NCBI GenBank assembly: GCA_019918135.1
Contig: WBZZ01003320.1
Coordinates: 10,001 to 74,000 of the forward strand
DNA length: 64,000 nt
Direction of reading: 5' to 3'
DNA from: Paulinella micropora
Lineage: Eukaryota; Cercozoa; Imbricatea; Euglyphida; Paulinellidae
Shown: positions 48,614 to 59,502 of the stretch, one piece after another
Numbering within the stretch: the stretch's first letter is position 1
How the letters are laid out: each line of letters starts with the position of its first letter
The notes under the pieces: generated by a model
Database searches by the model: none
The model's input: only the letters and a program-made list of their open reading frames with translations
Told to the model about the DNA's origin: nothing
Translations under genes and position numbers: made by a program

Positions 48614-51600
48614 TCATAATTCATTTGATAATCCAATATCGTTCAAGCAGGTGGCACGACTTAAAGCAACATATAACAAATTCATTGACAGTAGGTCTAG
48701 ATTTATCCACACTGGTGTTGTTCGGCCTTGTGAGCAGTGGATGGTAGAAGAGAATGTCGGCTGGATGTCAGCATACGGTTTCTTGTCTGGTATCGTTTTT
48801 TTTCTATCAAACTTCTGCTCAATATCGTCAATCGTAATGAATATATGTTCTTTGGTATCCCTAGTGATAGTGTGAATATCGCCGTTATGGACTTTTTTTG
48901 TATTACAACGAAACACAACCTGATGGCCTGTTTTAAGTTGTTTATTTTGTAGCATTTTGTTATTGCTTTCATTAACATTGTTGTTAGAGTGGTGTAATAT
49001 TAAAGGTGGGTTTTTGTCGGTCGGTTTAGGGTGTGGCTTAACTTGCTTATTGAGAGCATCTAATTCTTCAAGTGTTAGTATATCAGGTAGGCAGTCTTTT
49101 GCTTTATGTTGGCTAAGCTCATTACCACCTATTTTGTAATAGTCTTCTACCTTATTTAAGATAGATTGTAGAACTAGGTCTTTGGCCTGTCTGTAATTTG
49201 TATCAAGATTTATTTTTGTAAATAGCTTGAAAGTTTTTGACTTGTGGAATGGTTCGGATGTTGGGTCTGGGCAAGGAAGCTGAGCTAAGTGGCCAAACAG
49301 AATAATAGATACACCGCCGAATGGTCTGTTGATTTTGGTGTATTTTCTGAGCATATGGTCCAGACTTTCTAAATTCTTGGAGGTAAGCATAGAAACTTCA
49401 TCAATCGTTATTCGGTGATTAATGGCTTCTTCGCCAACTGGTATCGGTAGCGGAAGTCTATGACATAGCATTGTTAGTATTTTTTGGAGTGTATATTCAG
49501 AATTAATAACTTGGCGGGCATTGTGTGTCATAGCGGTTGATAAAGTCTTTTTGTCTTTGAAATGGGTGTTAGTGTATTTTGATGGCTGACCAGTTAGGTA
49601 TTTAATCATTTCAGATTTACCCGTTCCAGCTTTGCCGTGAATAAGTAAGAGTTCTTGTTCTGGTAAAGGTTTGTATTCGTCTTTGGTGCTATAATCTGGA
49701 AGCTCTGTATCCTCAAAGGCGGAGAACTCTGGATATTGTTTATGTGGTGTTTCTAAGAATTTCTGTAATGGTAGTGTGTCTTTGAAACCGCTATGTCGCT
49801 GGTATGTTATCCGTGGTTCGCCATTTATGTAGGAAACGAAGCAAGTCATATTTAGCTGTGGGGCGATGAACTCGTCTTGTTCTTTAACCTCGGGACGAAA
49901 TTCTTTTCCTGTCGTCATATATTCGCCTTCGTATGCGATACTGTCTGTATTAGAATATAGTAAAGTTCGCCCAGTATTTACAAGCTTTAACATTTGGTTA
50001 TGAAGAACTATCTTTTGGTATGCTAGCACATAACCAGTTAAATGAGACATTTGAAATATGTTATCTGTTTGGTTTGTGTCTTGATATGTGTAAATCATTC
50101 GCTCTGGTAGTAGGTCGTTGCCCATTTCAGCATACTTACTTTTATCGTATTGAACTCGTTTCAGGAACAATAACCTATATCCTTTTTCTTTCATCATAAA
50201 ATGTATTCGCTCATTGTATGACTTTGAAATGGTAGAGACTTGCTGAGTTCGGTGTATGTTCTTGTTCAAAGAGCCTACCAGTAAGTTGGTTGCTTTGGCT
50301 AAGGTATCGTGTTCATAGCCAGGCTTATCAAAGTAGTAATCTTGCATATTTGATATGTGTTCTGTGAAAGTTTTGAAGGGGTTGAAGTGGTCGTCTGCTA
50401 CATATAACCTCTTAATAAATATCTTAACTCCTTGGTCAAACATATACAACAATGCGGGTATTGGCTGGCATTGGGTTCCTTTTGTGGTGTAGCCGTTGAA
50501 GAAGGTTGGCACGGTGAGGTGCTTTTGGTCGTAATCAAAAACAGCATAACCGTGTAGAGGCTTTATCTTATTGTAGTATTCTTGGGTAAGGTCCTGGTTT
50601 ATATTAATTATGTTGCGAGGAGCTGTTGGATATTCATTGAAGTATGACGACATTTCACCCAGATTACCTAACGAAGCATTTGTATAGGCTTTGACCATAT
50701 CAATCTGGTGTATCTTATTGGGGCTTTTAGTGTGATGATTAAAGATATGATGAAAGGGTATTTGACCAGATTTTACGTGTCGTAATATATTGGGTTCAGT
50801 GATTTGTGTATGGTATTTGTGTTTGTGTTTGTTAATAAGACATTCTATGAATACCTGTTTGAAGTATGAAGGCAATGACCAAGCGGGAGTATCTTTGGGG
50901 ACGAATGAGGCGTGTTTGAAGCGGTCTAAGCATTTGTAGTTTAGTTTGTTTTCTTTATCAACTATTCCAATAATGTTTCCAGATTGGTCCGTCATTGAAT
51001 AGCATTCCTTTTGTTCTAGCTCCATTTGGGTTTGTAGGCTGTTGAGTTCTTCCTGTGATATCCATTTGTTCTCGTATTGGTTTGTAGATAGTTTCACATT
51101 GCTGGCTTCGTGGTTAGTAGCATATTGGGGCCGTGGCTCTGGTATGTTTTCGTTAATATCGTATAATAGTTCAATAGACTTAATGTGTTGGATACAGATG
51201 TCTTTTTGTTTTCCTTTTATTAATGTGGCGTGATAATCGCTACATCTGATTATTATCTGTTTTGTGTATTCCTTAGTAGATGCTCGCCACAGTATATTCA
51301 TACCATCAAATACATAAATCCTATATCGGATAAAGTCTTCCATTTCTGTTAGGTCCTTTTCTGTCGCATATTTGATATCCTTAAAGCGGTCTAGTATTAT
51401 ATCATCTCGCTTTCGTTTTCTATTGTTTGGATTTGGAAAGTCTTTCATAATACATTCTAGCACACAGTTTATTTCACCCTGTGCCATTGGTATGACAGCA
51501 TTATTTAGCGGATTAACTTGGTCAATTGTAATAACTTTAAGGTCTTTGTCTTCTCTTTGTTCGTAAAACCTTGCTTGCCGTTCTACAAAGTTTCTAACCG

Positions 51601-51919
51601 CATTGATTGTTCGCTTCAATACATTAGCTTGGTATATTCCTCTAACTGGTCCGTGATATCCTTCATAATCCAGATGGACTAGATAACTTGTATTTGGGTT
51701 TAGCTGTTGGAGCTGAGCTTCCCACCCCTGGGCATATTGTATAACGAGTGAGCCTTGTCTGCCAACGAGTTCGGGGTGGCCACCTGTTAATCTGTTTATA
51801 AGTCGCAGAGCGGTTGGAGTGGTAATGCGATACCATCTTCTTTTGCCTATTTGTCTGATGTAGTCTCCTCGTTGCTCAATATTGCAGAGCTGAAATAGTT
51901 CTGGTTGGTATTGGTCCAT
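48614..51919 (-). CDS. P2 PolB-like palm fused to PIF1-like SF1 helicase
   Basis: 1101 residues, the likely replicase of P2. The N-terminal 350 residues are not recognised. A family B polymerase palm follows: motif A HQIDMVKAYTNASLG near residue 405, motif B AKATNLLVGSLNKN near 540, motif C LLYSNTDSIAYEG near 655. I see no 3'-5' exonuclease boxes. The C-terminal 380 residues are an SF1 helicase of PIF1/RecD type: Walker A LLIHGKAGTGKSEM, Walker B RITIDEVSML, motif III SIILFGHLAQLPCP, Arg motif LDTNYRQAKD and motifs V/VI IHCSQGRTTPVWI with YVALSRAT. It replaces the protein-primed PolB of P1 at the same place and on the same strand. It looks whole. Confidence 0.82.
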   Translation of the reverse strand: MDQYQPELFQLCNIEQRGDYIRQIGKRRWYRITTPTALRLINRLTGGHPELVGRQGSLVIQYAQGWEAQLQQLNPNTSYLVHLDYEGYHGPVRGIYQANVLKRTINAVRNFVERQARFYEQREDKDLKVITIDQVNPLNNAVIPMAQGEINCVLECIMKDFPNPNNRKRKRDDIILDRFKDIKYATEKDLTEMEDFIRYRIYVFDGMNILWRASTKEYTKQIIIRCSDYHATLIKGKQKDICIQHIKSIELLYDINENIPEPRPQYATNHEASNVKLSTNQYENKWISQEELNSLQTQMELEQKECYSMTDQSGNIIGIVDKENKLNYKCLDRFKHASFVPKDTPAWSLPSYFKQVFIECLINKHKHKYHTQITEPNILRHVKSGQIPFHHIFNHHTKSPNKIHQIDMVKAYTNASLGNLGEMSSYFNEYPTAPRNIININQDLTQEYYNKIKPLHGYAVFDYDQKHLTVPTFFNGYTTKGTQCQPIPALLYMFDQGVKIFIKRLYVADDHFNPFKTFTEHISNMQDYYFDKPGYEHDTLAKATNLLVGSLNKNIHRTQQVSTISKSYNERIHFMMKEKGYRLLFLKRVQYDKSKYAEMGNDLLPERMIYTYQDTNQTDNIFQMSHLTGYVLAYQKIVLHNQMLKLVNTGRTLLYSNTDSIAYEGEYMTTGKEFRPEVKEQDEFIAPQLNMTCFVSYINGEPRITYQRHSGFKDTLPLQKFLETPHKQYPEFSAFEDTELPDYSTKDEYKPLPEQELLLIHGKAGTGKSEMIKYLTGQPSKYTNTHFKDKKTLSTAMTHNARQVINSEYTLQKILTMLCHRLPLPIPVGEEAINHRITIDEVSMLTSKNLESLDHMLRKYTKINRPFGGVSIILFGHLAQLPCPDPTSEPFHKSKTFKLFTKINLDTNYRQAKDLVLQSILNKVEDYYKIGGNELSQHKAKDCLPDILTLEELDALNKQVKPHPKPTDKNPPLILHHSNNNVNESNNKMLQNKQLKTGHQVVFRCNTKKVHNGDIHTITRDTKEHIFITIDDIEQKFDRKKTIPDKKPYADIQPTFSSTIHCSQGRTTPVWINLDLLSMNLLYVALSRATCLNDIGLSNEL

Positions 51920-52031
51920 TGTATATAGATAGGCAGGATAAATTTTTTGAAAAATAATTATTTAATGCTTTACATATATTATATGGATATGTTTAGATGT
52001 AAAATACTTTACCGATAAAAAAAATTGTTGA

Positions 52032-52235
52032 TTAATTTGACTTGCTCAGTCGCTCTTCTAACTCCCGTATCTTCCTTTTGTATTCTTCTATATCTTGCGT
52101 GTATTGTATTAACTTCTGTGCTTTGGTTCGCCGTTCTTCGTTTAGGCGGTCTTTATTACGGTAATAGTATGCGAGAGCTTTCTCATTATTCCTTTTTCTC
52201 CTTTCGTCTCCTTCGTATATCTTTGGTCGTGGCAT
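52032..52235 (-). CDS. P2 small basic coiled-coil protein
   Basis: 67 residues: MPRPKIYEGDERRKRNNEKA, AYYYRNKDRLNEERRTKAQK and a Leu/Glu/Lys helix (DIEEYKRKIRELEERL). The YY..NKD..NE.RR pattern recurs in E3 at 59826-60144 (RDYYKKNKDKIQEQQKKYRE). Small basic helical proteins with this pattern are common in large DNA viruses; a DNA-binding role is a guess. Confidence 0.6.
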   Translation of the reverse strand: MPRPKIYEGDERRKRNNEKALAYYYRNKDRLNEERRTKAQKLIQYTQDIEEYKRKIRELEERLSKSN

Positions 52236-52279
52236 ATTATATATATGTAATATTATTTTTTATAAATGTAAATAATTAT

Positions 52280-52615
52280 TTATAAATTAATATTGTAAAT
52301 AGCCATTCTCATATTTAGTTGTTTTAATGCTTCACTACATATACACATTTTGATATTTTCTTTTCGTGTTCTTGCTTGTTTTCCTTCTAACTCTTTTTCT
52401 TTCTCCCTCCAAAAGTCATTCGCTTTTTTGTATCTATTTATCATTTCTTCCCTAGTAAAATGATTAACTGTCAAGTTGTCTGCTTTCGCTTCTGGAAAAT
52501 GCTTGTTGTATTCTTCTTTCATTTCTTTATCAGCTTGTATAAATAAAGACATCGTGTCATTCATACTATTTTGGTTTTGTTTTCTTTGTCTGCTTCTGAT
52601 TTTTTTGCTTGGCAT
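52280..52615 (-). CDS. P2 small helical protein of unknown function
   Basis: 111 residues, basic N-terminus (MPSKKIRSRQRKQNQNSMND), then helical DKEMKEEYNKHFPEAKADNL, FTREEMINRYKKANDFWREK and a C-terminal MCICSEALKQLNMRM. It is the gene next to the right TIR, the place of the AP2-like candidate in P1, but not similar to it. Confidence 0.55.
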   Translation of the reverse strand: MPSKKIRSRQRKQNQNSMNDTMSLFIQADKEMKEEYNKHFPEAKADNLTVNHFTREEMINRYKKANDFWREKEKELEGKQARTRKENIKMCICSEALKQLNMRMAIYNINL

Positions 52616-52674
52616 CTTTTATATATGTAATATTATTTTTATAAATGTAATTATTTCAGTATTTGTAAAAACGG

Positions 52675-52807
52675 GGGGATAATGTTGTTATCTCTTTATA
52701 CGACTGACTTTGTCAATAATGGCAAACTATGGCAAAATTCAGGACGATAAAAAGGGGGGGGTGATGTGGGGACCACAGAAACCCCCCCCCTTTCCTCCCC
52801 GTTTTTT
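52675..52807 (-). repeat. Right terminal inverted repeat of P2
   Basis: Reverse complement of 31763-31895, ending TTTCCTCCCCGTTTTTT. It is followed at 52808-52813 by the target duplication CGGTCC. Confidence 0.94.
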
Positions 52808-52813
52808 CGGTCC

Positions 52814-53348
52814 GTGGACGGATTGCTACCTCTGTGCCGGAACAGAATTTAGGTATATGTTCTAACAGGTTATGGAGCCTTGGTTAGCTAAGCTAGAGGA
52901 CGGTTCCCGCAGTTTGAAAGACTGTAGAGTCTACTTCTGCGAAACCAAAAACAGCTTATGTGTTGAAATTAGACACATATGGTCGGCATATTGCAGAGTT
53001 TCCCAACTAGGGATGAACGCCACAGATGGGCTATCTCTAGCGAACCACTCCTAGGCTGTTGAGCTAGCTAGTGACACAAGGGTGAACATAGCTAGGCTGT
53101 TTAGCTAGCTACTAGTAGCCGCATTTTACACTACGTGGGTGTGCGCCATTGATGGGCAACCACACTGGTGTCGGAGTGGGCGTGCGTCATTAGGAGCAAC
53201 CACTACCAAACCCTATGTATTTTATAGCCTTATTATTGTATCTTATTTATATAGTTGTGTTGGGTATGAGGAGCCGACAGGGTCATGCGGCGGTAGCTGG
53301 CTGCGTTCATCCTTTAGGTTGTTCTGGTCTTCTTTCTCTCTTTCTTTC
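52814..53348. other. Gene-free flank right of P2
   Basis: No gene recognised. Two short near-duplications are visible: TAGGCTGTTGAGCTAGCTAG near 53052 against TAGGCTGTTTAGCTAGCTAC near 53093, and GGGTGTGCGCCATTGATGGG near 53136 against a similar stretch near 53176. Confidence 0.5.
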
Positions 53349-53413
53349 TAACTATCTATCTAGCTATCTATCTACCTATCTCTCTATCTATCCATCTATT
53401 TATCTATCTATCT
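53349..53413. repeat. (CTAT)n microsatellite
   Basis: Imperfect CTAT units, the opposite strand of the GATA arrays at the window start. Confidence 0.9.
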
Positions 53414-53729
53414 CTATTGATTGTTTTGCCTCTTTACTACCGGGTAGACGTATCCTTCTTTATAGTGCGTAGTCTTGCGTTCTATCGTTTGTATGTCTAC
53501 TTCGCACTTGTACCTACACTACCCATTATTTATCATCTATTCACATACACTGCTTTGATATCATTCTTTACCTATCTCACCAATATGGTGTGTGTGTAAG
53601 AGGTTGTCACTGTGTGTTCTCTTCTCTTGTCTGAGGTTTGGTCCTTTTTAGGGTCAGGACTGAGGCATTGGGGGTCATGATATGTGTTTATGTATTATAA
53701 ATATTAGGTAGTGTCAGGGTGAGCGAGGA

Positions 53730-54129
53730 TTGCTTGCTTGCTTGTTTGCTGAGCAGCTCGCTTACTTGCTTGTTTGCTTGCTTGTTTGCGTGTTTGCTTG
53801 TTTGCGTGTTTGCTTGTTTGCGTGTTTGCATGTTTGCATCAGCGGCTTGCATGTTTGCATGTTTACTTGTTTACTCGCTTGCCTGCTTGCTTACCTGCTT
53901 GTATGTTTGTATGCTTGCTTGCTTGCTTGTTTGCTTACTTGCTTGCTTACTTGCCTACTTGCTTGCTTGCTTACTTACTTGTTTGCTTGCTTGCTTGTTC
54001 CTTTGCTTGCTTGCTTACTTCTCTCAGCGAGGATTGCTTGCTTGCACGCTTGCATGTTTGCATGCTTGTATGCTTGCTTACCAGCTTACTTACTTGCTTT
54101 CTTGCATGCTTGGCTGCTTGCTTGCTTGG
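53730..54129. repeat. Degenerate TTGC/CTTG array
   Basis: About 400 bp built from TTGC, TTGT, TTAC and CATG four-base steps. It is open in three forward frames and gives Cys/Leu-rich artefact proteins. AGCGAGGATTGCTTGCTTGC occurs twice (53722 and 54028), which points to internal duplication. Confidence 0.9.
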
Positions 54130-57100
54130 TGGACAATTGCAAGGGTAGGGTAATGTCTTTTCGTACATAGCAATATTACGTCATTTTGCGAGTCATTGGT
54201 TGGTATTTTCTCGTAATGGCTATTTGGCATGATGCGCTGTGTGCCTCTATTGCTATGCTTCTACTGCATTCTGTTCTTTGGGCTTATTGCTTAGGTGTAC
54301 ATGTCTTGGTATGATAGTCAGTTGTACCTTTTACTTACCACAGTCACTGCCTCAAGCTGCTGCTTTTGTGTCTTATGTCAGTGCGGTATTCATTGTGGGA
54401 CCTGTGTGCTGAAGGTTAGCCAATTACAATTGTAGTCCTTTGTTTTAGATGATTGTTGTCTTGTCTATCCTCACTGAATCATTGTTATGCTTGCGTGAAT
54501 AAGGACAACTAGCAAAGCTGCTTTATTATTGTAGTTAGTATAGTATCTTGCACGATTGTCTACTTACTTGTCTATATCATGTACTTACTTGATGGCTTGT
54601 CTTGGTTGACTACCTACACGATTGCTAACTTACTTGCCTGTTCGCATATCACTAGTTAGTATGCTTACTCGAAGGTTTGTCTGTGCTCGTTTGTTTACTT
54701 GCATAATTTCTAACTTGCTTGTCCGTTGGTATGTACATGAGTAGCAGAGTAAGTGAGTGAGGTGTTTGCAGATAACTTGTCTACTAGATGAAGTTGGGGA
54801 TGTTCGTAGTTTGGATACTTATGTCCATGCTCTATCCAGTCTGTCTCGTCCATCCGTTTTATCACCCTCTACATTTCTCTTCTATGTTGCGTTTGATATA
54901 CTTTGTACGAGGAATGTAGGGTGGGTGATGTATCATGTGACATCGATGTGTGTACCTATGACGTTGAACTATTTGCCCTTTGGCTTAGTATCATGTATTC
55001 ATTTGTGGAGTTCAACTGTTGTTACATACTTACATCTTTTGTCTTCGTTTTGTCTATCATCTGATGTTTGTCTATAACGTGACACCACGTCATTATCCTG
55101 TTTTCTCCCTTATTGTTGTCTTTCTTTATTACAGTATGGGGGATCAAGGAATAAGTCCTGTAGTGGAATGATATTGCATGAAGTATTGGATGTTAGCTTA
55201 GGGTAGTGTGATGGACAGGTAGAAGTGGCTTGGACATAATGTACGTTGTCGTTATGCCTTCCTATCCTGTGATTGTCCTAAGTCTATCATCCGTTCTTAA
55301 TGCATTGCCTTTATGCTTTACCCTTATCCTAGTGCTATGTTTCTATTAAAAAGAATTTTATGTGTGTGCTGCACGAACCATACACATGATAGACATAGTC
55401 TGTGGTAAGAGATAATGACGATGATTTGGTGATAGACCCTTTGTTGTGATGGCAGAGAGCAAGTATTAGCATAGTTCGGTTGCCTTAGTGCTGAGCTTAT
55501 CTGTTGTCTCTGAGAGCTGAGAAGCTAAACTTACACTTCATCTCAGTAGGTAGTCTAAGGATTACATGAACTCTTTCTCCTGTCGTTGTCTCTCTCTCTC
55601 TCTCTCTTCTGAAAGCGTCTGTTTTCTATATGTCCTTCAATATGGTATTGAGTATGTACGTGCATATGTTTATGTATATATGTGTATGTACATATATGTA
55701 TGCATATATATATATATATACGTGTGTGTATGTATATATAAATATGTATTTAATGCCGTTTTGGAGCTATAAGTCTATCTATCTAGATTGTATTTGTTAA
55801 ATAGCCTTCTTAGTCCTCCAATTGTGATATCTCTTCTTCTAGTCTGTCGTATTAGGTGACTTGTCGGTGTCACCGTGTTTGTGATGATTGTATACCCGCA
55901 TCATGTTAGTCATATATGTCGTATATAGGTAATATATATGATTTACTTCTTTGTTGTACGTCCCTTATCTGGTGTATATTAGTGTTTGTGTTATGATTAG
56001 TGATAATGCATATCAGTATTGCCTTACGTCGCTGTAGGATATACGTTGCTCATGTTGTTGTTTTGTATTAGTACATGGCATACCGATGAGCGGCTGTATA
56101 TCTTACATATAGTGGTGTATGTCTACTGCAGTACGTTACGATTGATGATACCACTGATTTATACTAGTTGGTGTTAGGGGGAGACAACGGCGAGAAAGGA
56201 AGTATCATATACATATTGTGTACATACATACATGAACTACATGTCCTTTTGCATCTGTCGTCACTACATACCTGCGTACATGTACATTATCATATATATT
56301 TGTATCTATACCGCAATGCATGAATTATTCATATGTGTGTCGTGACATGGTGTTTGCTTTTTATTTGTGATTCGTCCACATAATCAAACTGCATGCCACG
56401 CATTTATTCATACTTAGTTGGTAAACATGTTATATATATGTATTAATTGTTTATGTCAGTCATGGGTATTGTAAAGGTATGTCATTCTATAGTATATATA
56501 ATATCCACCGTATAGATATAGTATTTACATTTACATAACGTTTCATTTGCGTACGTACACATACAGTCATTCGACAATGTATATACATGTAAGTTATGCA
56601 TAGCTATGTACGTGTGTATGTTCATATTTATATTGTAGTTTTATACATATGATAGGTAATTAAATTACGTGTTTTCATTGTACTTTGATATATATATTAC
56701 CTTTTCAAAGCTTATATGCATTCGTTCACGTTATTATACTTACACATGCATACTGCAGATTACATGTTGATATCACTTTTCTTTGTGTAGTTGTTGGTGT
56801 GCGGGGGGAGCTTACTATGAATACCTGTATTCATGCGTCAGGTGCAGGGGGAGTCCCAGTGCACCTATTTTTATACCCATTCTTTCTTTGTTTCTTTTGT
56901 TTTGGTATAGGTGAATGCGTATATATATGTATATATATATATATACATATGTGTGTGTGTGTGTGCGTGTGTGTATGTGCTCATGCGCGTGTACACGTCT
57001 GTATTCACACCTACATATACCTATGCATATTCATGTTAATTGTCATCTCCACCTTGTTTAATTATAACTTCTCTCTTCCCCTTTCCTTGTCACTCCCTTT

Positions 57101-57170
57101 CCTTGAAGGAAATCATCAAAATATTATTTATTCTTCTTTGCTTATATTATATTATTCTTGTTAATTTCAG
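54130..57170. other. Gene-free, repeat-rich stretch
   Basis: About 3 kb with no supported gene. It contains a TC run near 55590 and TA/TG dinucleotide tracts at 55661-55748 and 56919-56990. Reading frames are short and follow the simple repeats. T/G-rich composition on the plus strand is noticeable. Confidence 0.5.
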
Positions 57171-57180
57171 GAGGAGAGTG

Positions 57181-57358
57181 TAGACATAGTGTAGGCGCAG
57201 GACGGTACGGTCGTGAACATCATGGGGAGAGCGAGAATAGTTATAGCAGACCGTATAGACATAGTGTAGGCACAGGACGGTCGTGAACATCATGGGGAGA
57301 GCGAGAATAGTTATAGTAGACGGTACGGTCGTAAGCATCAGGAGGAGAGCGATAATAG
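57181..57358. repeat. Tandem repeat, unit about 70 bp
   Basis: Two full units and a partial third. They share TAGACATAGTGTAGG, ACGGTCGTGAACATCATGGG and GAGCGAGAATAGTTATAG. A CTT-rich tract ending TTTCAG precedes it, but no exon is supported. Confidence 0.75.
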
Positions 57359-59104
57359 GTAAGAGGTAGCATAGCGGACAGTAAGCTGATAATTGCTGTT
57401 GCTAATTTGGTTTACTGCTGTATTTACTCTGCCTCTCCACCTTGATACATGTGTCACATTAGCATTCGTGTGTGTACTAGTCTTCATATGTATCATTGTA
57501 TGTCTTTGACATTTCCTTGTGTTCATTTGACGGGTGCAATGTATATATGTGTATATGTATATGTGTATATGTGTATATGTGTCTATATATATGCATATAT
57601 TAATATATATATATATATACACTTGTTTATGTTTATGTTGTTGCCCCTACCTTCTGGACACATTGTATGAGTGCCGTCTGAGTTGGCTGAATGTTGCGTA
57701 TAATCAATTCATGACCTATATGTGTGTGTCTTAACATGTTCATCCATTATACCATATTTCTGTTTAACATACCTACATATTTGGTCCGACTTGTGTTATC
57801 CATCCACACATCACCATCGTATTTGTATTTTCGACATGTTCTACCCGTGTTTGCCATTTATGAACTGCGTACCCTTATGTGATTTTGATAAATTACCGTC
57901 CCTGTCATGATTAGTAAGGGTCTGAGTCTCATAACAAAGGGCCACGTACTAACCATATGCATGATCATGGACGATTGTGATTTCTGCATGGAGTGTCTGT
58001 ACATATTACATATATATGCATGTATATCTCGCCTTTTAGTTTATATACATTTTGTCGGTCACCCTATGTGTCGCAGAATATACTAATACTGTCATTACAC
58101 TGTCATATAATTATGTGTGCTATTCAGATGGGATATAATATTATTGTGTCTCACGTACGTTGCCATATATTATGTGTTTTTCATGTGCGCGACATGTGTG
58201 TATGTGTCTTGTCTCATGTACGCCACGAGTATGTATGCAGCCTGGGATCATTAGAGGAAAGCAGGAGCGCAGTGATATGATAGAGTTAGAAGGTATGATG
58301 CTCGATGACGGTAGGATAACATAGGAGAGAGAGGGGAATAGCCAGCCTTATAGGAGAGTAGAAGAAGAGAAGAGAGGATACTGTTTCCATTTCCTTCTTG
58401 TAGTCATCCTATCTGCTTACCTCTTCTGTCCTTCCTATTCTATCAACTGCGTCACCCGCATGTTTATCTACATCGTATCCCTATCTCTGTCTTACTCATT
58501 TACTTGTGTATACGTCGATCTAAGATCACTGCGATCATAGAGTACCTATCTTTTCGTATGCTAATGATTGGTCTGTGTGTCGAGTGATTCGTGTTGACGC
58601 TTATCCATGAGTGTGTGCTTTTTCTTTACATTGACTTATGTGACAATCACAGTGTGGATTATGGGGTATTTATTTCTTTCCATCGAATAGTGCTGTATTT
58701 GTAAGTGTATGTATCTTTTGCATGCATTTATTTTGAGACCCTAGCGCTAATACATGCATGTAGATGTGTACATAAATAGTATCACTTACGTACTAATGGC
58801 ATGTTTGTTGTCTATATGTATATACATATATATACATATTATATACATATATATACATATTATATATATACATATACACATATTATATATATAATATATA
58901 TATACATATATATACATATATATATTACATATATATAACAGCCTTAGGTCGTATTTCTGTCTGCACTACAAGTCATGTATATAATATGTTTATAATACAT
59001 TTATGCCTTATCGTATGCGTCATAACTAGTTTTTGTCTGTATCATGGTCTTCCCTTTCCTTAGCTTATGGACAGACATGCTATATATATATATAATATAT
59101 ATAT
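57359..59104. other. Gene-free stretch with TA/TG tracts
   Basis: No gene recognised. Dinucleotide-rich tracts lie at 57537-57622, 58811-58940 and 59079-59104. A purine-rich segment (58240-58380) has no open frame of note. Confidence 0.5.
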
Positions 59105-59502
59105 ATGATCATATGTATAGAGACCTGTCCATTCGTGTATTAAATACAAGCACAGAAAACACAGAAAACACACACAGGAAGACAGGAAACACACACAGGA
59201 AGCACAAAACATACCTTTGTTTTACAAAAGTACGACAAACTAAGCAGGGTAAGGAAGATTTAGACGAAATAACGACAAAAACCCATTTTATTTCATAAAA
59301 ATGTATATAAACTCCGTTTATATGGTTTTTGTCGTTATTTCGTCTAAATCTTCCTTAGCCTGCTTAGTTTATCGTATTTTTGTAAAACAAAGGTATGCTT
59401 TGTGCTTCCTGTGTGTGTTTCCTGTCTTCCTGTGTGTTTTATGTGTTTTCTGTGCTTGTATTTAATACACGAATGGACAGGTCTATATACATAAATGATC
59501 AT
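59105..59502. repeat. 398-bp near-perfect hairpin
   Basis: Left arm from 59105 (ATGATCAT) inward to ACGACAAAAACC at 59283; right arm from GGTTTTTGTCG at 59324 out to ATGATCAT at 59502. The arms are about 95% identical over roughly 170 bp, and the centre itself pairs (ATATAAAC-TCC-GTTTATAT). The arms contain ACACACACAGGAAG repeats. No coding. It may be a foldback element or an RNA hairpin source. It directly adjoins the likely left end of E3. Confidence 0.85.

Larger units (their letters stand above)
31763..52807 (+). mobile_element. Polinton/Maverick element 2 (P2), nearly whole
   Basis: 21,045 bp between exact CGGTCC duplications, with 133-bp terminal inverted repeats that differ at only a few positions. 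Gene order matches P1 from the integrase to the lipase. The left-end genes and right-end replication genes are different, and the TIR sequences are unrelated to those of P1. Capsid, penton, ATPase, protease precursor and replicase all look whole; about four or five breaks are seen in the rest. TIR similarity and the whole state suggest a young insertion. Confidence 0.95.

Noticed and set aside
10451-52807. P1 and P2 as free viral genomes or contamination
   Set aside because: Both have exact 6-bp target duplications and non-viral flanks, so they are integrated copies.
53719-54170. Several overlapping Cys/Leu-rich frames of about 140 residues
   Set aside because: They come from the TTGC/CTTG array, which lacks stops in several frames at once. 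No conserved protein pattern.
57130-57175. Splice-acceptor-like tract ending TTTCAG
   Set aside because: No open exon follows and no donor or coding partner was found. The tandem repeat begins there.
52814-59104. Host protein-coding genes in the gap between P2 and E3
   Set aside because: Frames are short, T/G- or TA-repeat-driven, and show no domain motifs. Spliced genes with small exons cannot be wholly excluded.
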